In this document: piece by piece, positions 8,373 to 14,356 of the stretch
Layout: the number at the start of each line of letters is the position of its first letter
How positions within the stretch are numbered: position 1 is the first letter of the stretch
NCBI GenBank assembly: GCA_003501365.1
Contig: DNPP01000225.1
Coordinates: 4,417-26,175 of the forward strand
Origin: Bacillota bacterium
GTDB taxonomy: Bacteria; Bacillota; UBA4882; UBA8346
Length of the DNA: 21,759 nt
Direction: 5' to 3'
Notes under the pieces: generated by a model
Told to the model about the DNA's origin: nothing
Seen by the model: only the letters and a program-made list of their open reading frames with translations
The model's database searches: none
Position numbers and translations under genes: made by a program

Positions 8373-8852
8373 CTATTTACCACTTACATCGGCTTTAATT
8401 TTATCCAGTTCTTCCCGGTTTAGGACCATATCGATCTCCAAAAGCATGATGACCCGTTCCTTGGTTTTACCGAGGCCGGTCAAAAAAGCGCCTTCAACTT
8501 GAGTGCCAATCTCAGGCGGAGGCTCAATATCACCGGCTGGAATGGTAACGACATCAGCGACCGAATCAACAACCATTCCCATCAAACGTTGATTTCCCTG
8601 GGTCTTGACCTCAACCACTATAATACAGGTTCTCTGATCATACTCTCGTTCTTCCATACCCAGACGCAATCGTAGATCGACAACTGGAATAATTTTGCCC
8701 CGCAAATTGATTACCCCCTTGATGTAATTTTGCATCTTCGGAATATGGGTAATCTCCATCATCCCGATGATTTCCTTGGACTCTTTAATCGGGATCCCGT
8801 AAACCTCTGCTCCTAATATAAACGATAAAAATTTTCCGCCCTGCATCTTCAT
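8373..8852 (-). CDS. cheW: Chemotaxis coupling protein CheW (CheW1)
   Basis: A 159-residue single CheW domain that links receptors to the kinase CheA at the membrane-proximal array. The beta-barrel signature is clear: GKFLSFILGAEVYGIPI, EIIGMMEITHIP, then YIKGVINLRGKIIPVVDLR with the conserved NLRG arginine. VDSVADVVTIPAGDIEPPPE and FLTGLGKTKERVIMLLEIDMVL follow near the C-terminus. The start ATG follows GGGAGG by 7 nt. It lies 75 bp after cheD1 and ends just before a strong terminator, so cheD1-cheW1 forms a two-gene unit under riboswitch 2. It is the best conserved of the three CheW paralogs here. Confidence 0.96.
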   Translation of the reverse strand: MKMQGGKFLSFILGAEVYGIPIKESKEIIGMMEITHIPKMQNYIKGVINLRGKIIPVVDLRLRLGMEEREYDQRTCIIVVEVKTQGNQRLMGMVVDSVADVVTIPAGDIEPPPEIGTQVEGAFLTGLGKTKERVIMLLEIDMVLNREELDKIKADVSGK

Positions 8853-8927
8853 TCCAATCCCTCCCTGTCATATTTGATAATAGCTCACTGTATTTCATTC
8901 AAACTATCAGTTTCAATTCCGGCTTGG

Positions 8928-9401
8928 TTATTCATACCAATCATTTTGCCGGACCCCATCGGTTTGATAAACCAAAATTTTACCACTCATACTGTTATAA
9001 ATTACTTTTCGCCCGAGCGAACCGCCAATCGCTGTGGTTACAACTTTTATCCGGTGTTGCTCCAGTATGGTTTCAGCGATTTTGGCATTATCAGTGCCCA
9101 GGCACGAACTAGAGTCAAGTCTATTTCCTCCACCGACAATATGGGCTTTTAAGTGGTTTATATCCGAACCTAGATCCAGCATCAAGCGTATTAATTGGGA
9201 AATCGCAACATCGCCAAATTTGCCGTTTGGTTTCTGACCAGAGTATCTGGGATAAATATAATGGCATGCGCCGCCGAGTCTTTGCTTGCTATCCCACAGA
9301 CAGACCGCCACACATGAACCTAAAATAATATGAATTAAATGAAGTTCCTGACTTGCAATGATAAACCCCGGTTGCAAAAAGTAAGTTTTAGAATCTGCCA
9401 T
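8928..9401 (-). CDS. cheD: Chemoreceptor glutamine deamidase CheD (CheD1)
   Basis: CheD deamidates selected glutamines of chemoreceptors and, in CheC/CheX-type systems, binds a phosphatase partner. Length is 157 residues. The catalytic region reads LIHIILGSCVAVCLWD with Cys30 and GGACHYIYPR with His47. The threonine seen five residues before the Cys in CheD2 is Ile25 here. The frame is open to an ATG at 9434, but TGGAGATCACC directly precedes the ATG at 9401 (MADSKTYFLQPG), which aligns with the start of CheD2, so I start there. About 100 nt of leader separate it from a c-di-GMP-I riboswitch. The C-terminal part (KVIYNSMSGKILVYQTDG) is close to CheD2. Confidence 0.93.
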   Translation of the reverse strand: MADSKTYFLQPGFIIASQELHLIHIILGSCVAVCLWDSKQRLGGACHYIYPRYSGQKPNGKFGDVAISQLIRLMLDLGSDINHLKAHIVGGGNRLDSSSCLGTDNAKIAETILEQHRIKVVTTAIGGSLGRKVIYNSMSGKILVYQTDGVRQNDWYE

Positions 9402-9502
9402 GGTGATCTCCAAATCATTACTACACATTTGCATTTACATTCAAACCGATATGACGGAGAGCAAATTTATCTTACAATAAAGGATGATATGCTTACAGCA
9501 AA

Positions 9503-9642
9503 TAAAAAAACAACTTTTTAATTCGGCAACCCGGCGATCAATGGCGTAAAACAAATTCGATGCAAACGAACCCGTCTTAGCTTTAGACCCGTGGCTTTGC
9601 GTCCCCGGCTTTCACCGGATTTGCTATTATCGGTTAAGTTGT
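9503..9642 (-). ncRNA. c-di-GMP-I (GEMM-I) riboswitch upstream of cheD1-cheW1
   Basis: GEMM-I core on the minus strand: GAUAAUAGCAAAUCCGG, GAAA tetraloop, GCCGGGGACGCAAAGCCACGGGUCUAAAGC, a long variable arm, and GAUCGCCGGGUUGCCG. ACAACUU (9636-9642) can pair with AAGUUGU (9510-9516) around the whole aptamer, and the 3' strand is followed by an uninterrupted U-tract (9504-9510). The conserved segments are nearly identical to riboswitch 1 but the variable arm differs in length and sequence, as expected for two diverged functional copies. The regulated unit is cheD1-cheW1. Confidence 0.92.
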
Positions 9643-9664
9643 TTTGTTCCCAGCCAACCAATTG

Positions 9665-9796
9665 AACCTCGATCCGGCAAGTACATTGCATTTCCCCGCT
9701 GTGATGCGGAAAAATTGGCCAAATCGGGTTTATTGTCTGAATCCGGCAAGTTTTTATTTGATATGAATTAATGCAGTTTCTTGCCGAATTCAGGTT
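9665..9796 (-). repeat. MITE-like inverted-repeat element, copy B (132 bp)
   Basis: The ends are AACCTCGATCCGGCAAGTA (9665-9683) and, inverted, AACCTGAATTCGGCAAGAA (9778-9796). It is the inverted counterpart of copy A at roughly 80% identity by eye. It contains a nested inverted repeat (TGAATCCGGCAAG at 9738-9750 facing CTTGCCGAATTCA at 9780-9792) and a CCGC/GCGG hairpin (about 9697-9710). It abuts riboswitch 2, leaving only 22 bp to the aptamer base. Confidence 0.82.
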
Positions 9797-9897
9797 AAAA
9801 TAAAAGCAATATTTTTAAAGTAAGTATAACTAAATAAATAATAACAAAATCAATTGCTTTATTCAACCGATTTTCCATATTTTTATTGGAAATATAT

Positions 9898-9921
9898 TTA
9901 AAAACCCTATCAGAGATGGTC
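9898..9921 (-). terminator. Possible weak terminator after cheD2
   Basis: On the minus strand ACCATCTCTGATAGGGT can fold as a short bulged stem followed by TTTTTAAAT, 40 bp after the cheD2 stop. Stem strength is low. The rest of 9797-9962 is AT-rich with no gene seen. Confidence 0.4.
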
Positions 9922-9962
9922 TATTTAAAAGATGTGCCTGTTTGGCTCTTTCGATCTAAATT

Positions 9963-10490
9963 TTAGCGAAAACTATTCGATGATCGATTTTTATCCCCTT
10001 CATTCCTGAGTCCTTTGCTGTCATACCAATCATCGCTACGGATATCGTTGATTTTATAAATCAAGATTTCGCCACTCCCGCTATTAAAAATAATTTTTCG
10101 TCCAAATTGGCCTTTTACATCCCGGGTTAATACCTCAAGCTGATTTTTTTTTAGTAGTTTATCGGCTAACTCTGCATTTTCTTCACCTACTTTTGAGTGA
10201 AAATTCGCATTATCCCCGCCGCCGACGATATGAGCTTTTAGCGTTGCCTTGGTGGAACCCATCTCCAACATTAATCGGATTAAATGAGGTATGGCTACCT
10301 CCCCGTACTTCCCACTGCGCTCCCATTTATCGGATTTGCTTAATATATAATGGCAAATACCACCGTAATGATGATGACTGTCCCATAAACAAACCGCCAC
10401 ACAAGAACCCAGCACCGTATGAATCAAATGGGGTTCCTGACTTGCAAAAATATAACCCGGATTTAGAAAATATGTTTTGAGTTCGTCCAT
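9963..10490 (-). CDS. cheD: Chemoreceptor glutamine deamidase CheD (CheD2)
   Basis: A second CheD of 175 residues, clearly paralogous to CheD1 (TYFL-PG start, LIHTVLGSCVAVCLWD with Cys30, GGICHYIL with His47, HIVGGGDNANF, GRKIIFNSGSGEILIYKINDIR). It carries Thr25 before the catalytic Cys and a polar C-terminal extension of about 15 residues (GDKNRSSNSFR end) that CheD1 lacks. The start ATG at 10490 follows GTGGAGT. It is the last gene of the HD-GYP/cheY/cheX/cheX/cheW/cheD run, 93 bp after cheW2. In related systems CheD works with CheC or CheX and with methylation helices rich in Q/E pairs such as those of the MCPs here. Confidence 0.94.
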   Translation of the reverse strand: MDELKTYFLNPGYIFASQEPHLIHTVLGSCVAVCLWDSHHHYGGICHYILSKSDKWERSGKYGEVAIPHLIRLMLEMGSTKATLKAHIVGGGDNANFHSKVGEENAELADKLLKKNQLEVLTRDVKGQFGRKIIFNSGSGEILIYKINDIRSDDWYDSKGLRNEGDKNRSSNSFR

Positions 10491-10583
10491 AACAATACTC
10501 CACTAATTCAGTATTATAAGCACAAAGCACTCACCAATTGGTTACCATGATAATGAATGGTTATTTACTCTACGGCGCTCGAC

Positions 10584-11045
10584 TCAGGCAATATGGGTCA
10601 ACTCATCCCGACTCAATATTTCTTCGATATCCAAGATCATTACCACTTTTTCTTTGATTTTACCGACTCCGGCTATAAAGTCACCGTTCATTTGGGCACC
10701 GTATTCAGGCGGCGGCTCGATCTCCGATTGTTGAATAGTAACTACCTCTGCCACGTTGTCCACTGCGACTCCAACTAAATGGCGCGCTTCCCGGAGCCCG
10801 ATTTCAATTACTATTACACAAGTCCGATCAGTATAGGGCCTCTCAGTCATTCCGAACTTTAAGCGCAGATCAATAATTGGAATAATCTTACCCCGCAGAT
10901 TAATTACGCCTTTGATATAATTTTGGGTCTTGGGAATATGGGTAATTTCCATCAAGCCAATAATCTCGCGGGCTTTGTTAATTGGAATCCCATATAACTC
11001 TTGATCCAAATAAAATGTTAAAAACTTGCCACCGTCGATGATCAT
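10584..11045 (-). CDS. cheW: Chemotaxis coupling protein CheW (CheW2)
   Basis: A 153-residue single CheW domain. GGKFLTFYLDQELYGIPI, EIIGLMEITHIP, YIKGVINLRGKIIPIIDLR with the conserved NLRG, and VDNVAEVVTIQQSEIEPPPE all fit the family, and GDFIAGVGKIKEKVVMILDIEEIL closes the domain. The start ATG at 11045 is preceded by a GGGAGAGGG stretch. It lies 39 bp after cheX1 and 93 bp before cheD2. It is closely related to CheW1 and CheW3, so the array may use interchangeable or receptor-specific couplers. Confidence 0.96.
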   Translation of the reverse strand: MIIDGGKFLTFYLDQELYGIPINKAREIIGLMEITHIPKTQNYIKGVINLRGKIIPIIDLRLKFGMTERPYTDRTCVIVIEIGLREARHLVGVAVDNVAEVVTIQQSEIEPPPEYGAQMNGDFIAGVGKIKEKVVMILDIEEILSRDELTHIA

Positions 11046-11084
11046 CTTTTGATCCCTCTCCCTTCTCTATCAGCACTCGGTAAT

Positions 11085-11552
11085 TTAGCCGAGTCCAGGT
11101 TCAATGTAATAAGCAATCGATATCAGATCACTATCGCCTTCAACTTGAAAAAATAATTTCGTCGTTTTAACCCTGCTGATCATTGAGATTACATTTTCTC
11201 CGCGGATACACACCGGAGGAGAAATATATATCGAATTAATTGCTTTAAATTTACTCATTGCCACATTCACTGCCAAAGTTGCGATCTCGCCGATAGTATT
11301 TTGAGACTCATCATCAATTGCCGGCACTGTTGCGCCTTTTACATTGGAAACTATCTTTAAAGTCAATGCTTTACTAAATCCGAATAAAATATTTCCTTGG
11401 AAAGCATGAGAAAAACTATTAAGGACGTTTATTTGATCGGCAGACACCAAAAACTGTGTTTCAGCTTCTTCTTCGCATTTAAAATGGGGCTTCACCCTAA
11501 AAATCGGCATGACTTCACTCATTGTTTGAATAAATGAGTCTTTCAGCTCCAT
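11085..11552 (-). CDS. CheX-like chemotaxis protein with degenerate phosphatase motif
   Basis: A 155-residue CheC/CheX-fold protein. The beta-sheet segment GNILFGFSKALTLKIVSNV and the helix IGEIATLAVNVAMS match the CheX layout, but the catalytic E-x-x-N pair reads E89-I-A-T92, so the amide residue that positions water for CheY-P hydrolysis is missing. It may be a non-catalytic CheD- or CheY-binding partner rather than a phosphatase. The start ATG is preceded by AAGGAG, which lies in the last codons of the upstream cheX gene, giving only 5 bp between the two genes and probable translational coupling. Both CheX-like genes have the same length (155), suggesting an old tandem duplication. Confidence 0.82.
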   Translation of the reverse strand: MELKDSFIQTMSEVMPIFRVKPHFKCEEEAETQFLVSADQINVLNSFSHAFQGNILFGFSKALTLKIVSNVKGATVPAIDDESQNTIGEIATLAVNVAMSKFKAINSIYISPPVCIRGENVISMISRVKTTKLFFQVEGDSDLISIAYYIEPGLG

Positions 11553-11557
11553 GCGAT

Positions 11558-12025
11558 TTATTCTCCTTCAAATCCAATCTCGATCATTACCGGCCCAAGT
11601 TTTGTTTGATACGATTTCTGGGCTGACTGTACTTGTGGAGTGGCAATATCTAATTTTTCATCGGCAAAAATCGCCGGTGGAGTTAAGCGGAGATCGCTTC
11701 CCCTATAAGTATTGTTTACCACAGTGATTCCACTGCCGGTGATCATATTGGTAAATTCGGCAAGATAAAAACACAGATCCATCTCATCCGTAGCTGATTC
11801 TCCGTTGGCCGACTCATATAGTTTCTTTACCAAATCCTCAGCCATGGCAATATGAATTCGTCCTTTGTTAACACCAACCACTCCAACAACAGATGAAAGT
11901 TTTTTAGTGGAATCCGCCGGTTGACTATCACAATTGCTCAAATCAACCTCTGCCAGTTGGGCAAATGTTTTTTTCAGAGCATCCTCAAAGCAGTTACAAA
12001 AATAATTGAATTTATCCTGTTCCAT
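11558..12025 (-). CDS. cheX: CheX-like CheY-P phosphatase
   Basis: A 155-residue CheX-family protein. The active-site helix carries the intact E90-F-T-N93 motif (YLAEFTNMITGSGITVVNN), and the surface strand VVGVNKGRIHIAMAEDLVKKL resembles CheX. Members dephosphorylate CheY-P, ending the motor signal. It is located directly after cheY (15 bp) and before the degenerate paralog. The start ATG follows AGGAGGG. It is assigned to CheX rather than CheC because it has one active helix and a short single domain. Confidence 0.85.
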   Translation of the reverse strand: MEQDKFNYFCNCFEDALKKTFAQLAEVDLSNCDSQPADSTKKLSSVVGVVGVNKGRIHIAMAEDLVKKLYESANGESATDEMDLCFYLAEFTNMITGSGITVVNNTYRGSDLRLTPPAIFADEKLDIATPQVQSAQKSYQTKLGPVMIEIGFEGE

Positions 12026-12039
12026 TTCATTTGCCCTCC

Positions 12040-12405
12040 TTAAATGATACTGCGGATACTACTTACCAATTCTTCCGGTTTAAATGGTTTGGTCAAGAAA
12101 AGCTTTACACCCATTCGCTTGGCCTTGCTGGTCAAGTCATCATCTCCCATAGCGCTTAACATAATCACTTTGGCCGTCGGATTTCTTTGAAATAAAGCTT
12201 CCGCGGTTTGGATACCGTCCATAATCGGCATCGTGACATCGAGAATGATCACATCAGGGTTTAAGACCGCGATCTTCTCCAGCCCTTCCTGCCCGTTAAA
12301 GGCCTGATCCATTACTTGGAAACCTTCCGGTTCCAAAGCCCGTTTTACTGCCTTAAAAACCATGGGTGAATCGTCAACCACAAGCACATTACAAGTTTGA
12401 GCCAT
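12040..12405 (-). CDS. cheY: CheY-like single-domain response regulator
   Basis: A 121-residue receiver domain without an output domain. It has the acidic pair D11-D12, phospho-acceptor D56 (VIILDVTMP), switch residue S84 (VIMLSAMG) and conserved K106 (LTKPF). It probably receives phosphate from CheA and acts on the flagellar motor switch. It is followed closely by two cheX-type genes and preceded, after 205 bp, by the HD-GYP gene. GGAGGAGG lies 8-10 nt before the ATG. The cluster is the usual one for CheY, although a stand-alone regulator of the HD-GYP protein cannot be excluded. Confidence 0.93.
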   Translation of the reverse strand: MAQTCNVLVVDDSPMVFKAVKRALEPEGFQVMDQAFNGQEGLEKIAVLNPDVIILDVTMPIMDGIQTAEALFQRNPTAKVIMLSAMGDDDLTSKAKRMGVKLFLTKPFKPEELVSSIRSII

Positions 12406-12610
12406 TTAAATACTTCCTCCTCCGCTTTTACAATGATTTGATATAAGATAACGGCATTAAATCGTTCTTCAAAATCCGATACCCATTAAATATTTCGGTA
12501 GCCGCTCTATTTTTCTTGAGGTTTATCAGCAGTTTTCAAAAAGAATATTTCCCCTGATTATCACCCTAAACAATCAACTGGATTATCAAACATAAACTTC
12601 TATAAATTTC

Positions 12611-13750
12611 CTACAATGCAATCATCTTATGTTTGTAATGCTTTTTCCCCGTAATGCCGCCCTGGTTAGCTACATGAGATTCCTCGTTATCATCAATGAC
12701 TTTAATAACAAATGAAGTCAATTCCTTTTTTAAATCCTTCTCACTCGGTACTGCCAGAAGTCTATCATTCCGATCATAAAGCACTTTCACAACCGGACGG
12801 GTTGGAAAATCTTTGGTGACATCAATGACTACCCCTCTTTCACCGTTTTCCAAAACTACGGTGCTGCCGATTGGGAACGGGGCTATGTTTTGTAAAAATA
12901 TAGCCGTTAAATCCGGATCGAAGATGAGCTGTCCTTGATCACGAATGTATTCAATCACTTGATGGGGCAAAAATCGTTTTCGGTAAATGCGGTCGGTAGA
13001 CATTGCATCGTACACATCAGCCAACGCCACTATTCTTGAAAACTCCTGAATCTGAAACCCCTTAATCCCTAGCGGATATCCCGATCCATCAGATCTCTCA
13101 TGATGCTGCCAGGCGACGCAAGCCGACAACCAATTAATATCGGCGCATTCCTTTAAAATATCATAGCCAATTTGGGGATGCTTTTGAATATCAGAATATT
13201 CGAATTTGGTAAGCTTCCCTTTTTTATTGAGAATCTCCAGCGGTATTTTTGCTTTTCCGATATCGTGCAAAATCGCACCGGTTCCCAGTAGCTTCAACTT
13301 TGAATCGTTGTAATTGAGAGCCATGCCGGTAACTAGTGCTAATAAACAAACCCCTACATTATGTGAAAAGTGATAGTCATTCATGACCCGCATTTCAACC
13401 AAATTAATAATGATATTCGGATTGTCAATTAATTCTTTAATGATGTCATCGACAACTTTCACGATTTTTTCACTGTCTAGAGCTTTGCCTTTGCTGATGT
13501 TCGTCATAAGCTTTTTGGTGATCTTGGTGGCTTCATTTCTGGTTTGAATCTTTACTAATTCATCCACTTCAACCTGCCCGATGCGTTGATCGGTTATATA
13601 TAATGTGGATACGCCAAACCTTTCTAATTTCTTAATATATTTATCGGTCAAATAAGTTCCTTCCGCCAATAATACATTGCCCTTTGCTGAATAAATACTC
13701 CGTGCAAGTTGCATGTTTTCTTTTAAATTATCGATTGAAAGGATTTTCAT
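12611..13750 (-). CDS. HD-GYP domain c-di-GMP phosphodiesterase
   Basis: A 379-residue cytoplasmic protein (no membrane segment). The N-terminal part (1-95) has the LxxGxxLxxxIYSAKGNVLLAEG layout common in HD-GYP proteins of Bacillota. The HD-GYP domain (about 110-290) shows H130 in HFSHNVGV, H162-D163 in LHDIGK, HHERSDGSGYP at 216-226 and DVYDAMSTDRIYRK, so all metal-binding and GYP residues are present and activity against c-di-GMP is likely. A C-terminal region (295-379) has a PilZ-like or SH3-like appearance but I do not identify it. It lies downstream of a sigma-28 promoter and first in the cheY-cheX-cheX-cheW-cheD run. It links the cluster to the two c-di-GMP riboswitches. Confidence 0.94.
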   Translation of the reverse strand: MKILSIDNLKENMQLARSIYSAKGNVLLAEGTYLTDKYIKKLERFGVSTLYITDQRIGQVEVDELVKIQTRNEATKITKKLMTNISKGKALDSEKIVKVVDDIIKELIDNPNIIINLVEMRVMNDYHFSHNVGVCLLALVTGMALNYNDSKLKLLGTGAILHDIGKAKIPLEILNKKGKLTKFEYSDIQKHPQIGYDILKECADINWLSACVAWQHHERSDGSGYPLGIKGFQIQEFSRIVALADVYDAMSTDRIYRKRFLPHQVIEYIRDQGQLIFDPDLTAIFLQNIAPFPIGSTVVLENGERGVVIDVTKDFPTRPVVKVLYDRNDRLLAVPSEKDLKKELTSFVIKVIDDNEESHVANQGGITGKKHYKHKMIAL

Positions 13751-13829
13751 CTATTCTCCAACCTTCCAAAAAATTTTAAATATTCTTTACCTACATATCT
13801 TTAAATCGATTACTCGAAGATTTTAGGCT

Positions 13830-13858
13830 AGAGCAGACCACTAAACGTGGCCGACTCT
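13830..13858 (-). other. Strong hairpin upstream of the HD-GYP gene
   Basis: On the minus strand, AGAG and GGCCAC on one arm pair with GTGGTC and CTCT on the other, across a GTTTA loop (one G-U pair, one internal 2x2 loop). No T-run follows, so it is not a classical terminator. It lies 80 nt before the HD-GYP start, in the leader fed by the sigma-28 promoter at 14136, and 25 nt after the fossil MCP tail. It may be a relic 3' end or a leader structure. Confidence 0.45.
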
Positions 13859-13881
13859 AAATCAAATACTTTAAAATTAAT

Positions 13882-13931
13882 TCAGGTTTCTTCAAAAGTT
13901 ACCACTTCATCCGGAGAAACTACTTTTTTTA
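13882..13931 (-). pseudogene. Fossil C-terminal tail of an MCP gene, cut by MITE copy C
   Basis: The minus strand encodes KKVVSPDEVVTFEET and a stop, matching the shared MCP tail (KVVSPEDVIPLGKDNKF in MCP5). The frame upstream runs straight into the inverted-repeat element at 13932 and stops within it. No other part of the MCP is seen up to the sigma-28 promoter at 14163. This is a remnant, not a gene. Confidence 0.65.
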
Positions 13932-13998
13932 AACTTGAACCCGGCAAGTAACCCCAAAAGCCTCAGAAAAATTGTCACTTACTTGCCGGATCGAGGTT
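13932..13998. repeat. MITE-like inverted-repeat element, copy C (67 bp, short form)
   Basis: The ends are AACTTGAACCCGGCAAGTA (13932-13950) and, inverted, AACCTCGATCCGGCAAGTA (13980-13998). It keeps the terminal repeats of copies A and B but only a short interior. It lies between a sigma-28 promoter and the HD-GYP gene, directly beside a fossil MCP tail. Confidence 0.78.
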
Positions 13999-14135
13999 AA
14001 ATTGAATCCATCATTCTATTCTTAGTTTTTCTTTAAATAATCAAATAGTCTTCTTCCTTTTGAAAATAATTTTTATTCCTTGCATTAAGACAATCAGTAG
14101 TAATGATACTAAAATTTTATAACTCATTATTTTTA

Positions 14136-14163
14136 ATATCGGTTCTATATAAAAATAACTTTA
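14136..14163 (-). promoter_or_regulatory. Sigma-28 (sigma-D) type promoter upstream of the HD-GYP operon
   Basis: TAAA (14160-14163), a 16-nt spacer and ACCGATAT (14136-14143) match the flagellar/chemotaxis sigma consensus TAAA-N15-GCCGATAT except for the first base of the -10. The same variant appears at 17303 and 20292. The leader to the HD-GYP start is about 380 nt and contains MITE copy C and an MCP tail fossil. This suggests that the promoter once drove an MCP that is now lost. Confidence 0.78.
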
Positions 14164-14356
14164 CGTCTAAAAATTATCATAAACCCAATTTTCAAAATAA
14201 ATATATTTATTACTAATTTAATATATTTAAACAATATTATGCCGTGACATATTTCCTTTTTACTCTCCCTTGTTATGAGCAAGAGAGAGTAAACCCCTTC
14301 GCGGGTTATCATTTTCCTTGATTAACTCAATAAAAATGGTCGCACCAAGATTATGA
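14164..14356. other. AT-rich spacer after mcp5 with two adjacent hairpins
   Basis: No gene is seen. Two neighbouring inverted repeats occur: AACCC/GGGTT (14292-14296 and 14303-14307) and an 11-bp stem with one mismatch, ACTCTCCCTTG/CAAGAGAGAGT (14262-14272 and 14280-14290). Neither is followed by a T-run on the minus strand. Together they may mark the 3' end of the mcp5 transcript. The rest is AT-rich. Confidence 0.4.

Noticed and set aside
9503..9796. CRISPR-like or phage attachment interpretation of the repeated CCGGCAAGTA motif
   Set aside because: Copies are far apart, in inverted pairs with similar interiors and no regular spacers, which fits a MITE-like element instead.
14258..14307. 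Hairpins after mcp5 as an intrinsic terminator
   Set aside because: The stems are real but no T-run follows on the minus strand; listed only as structure.
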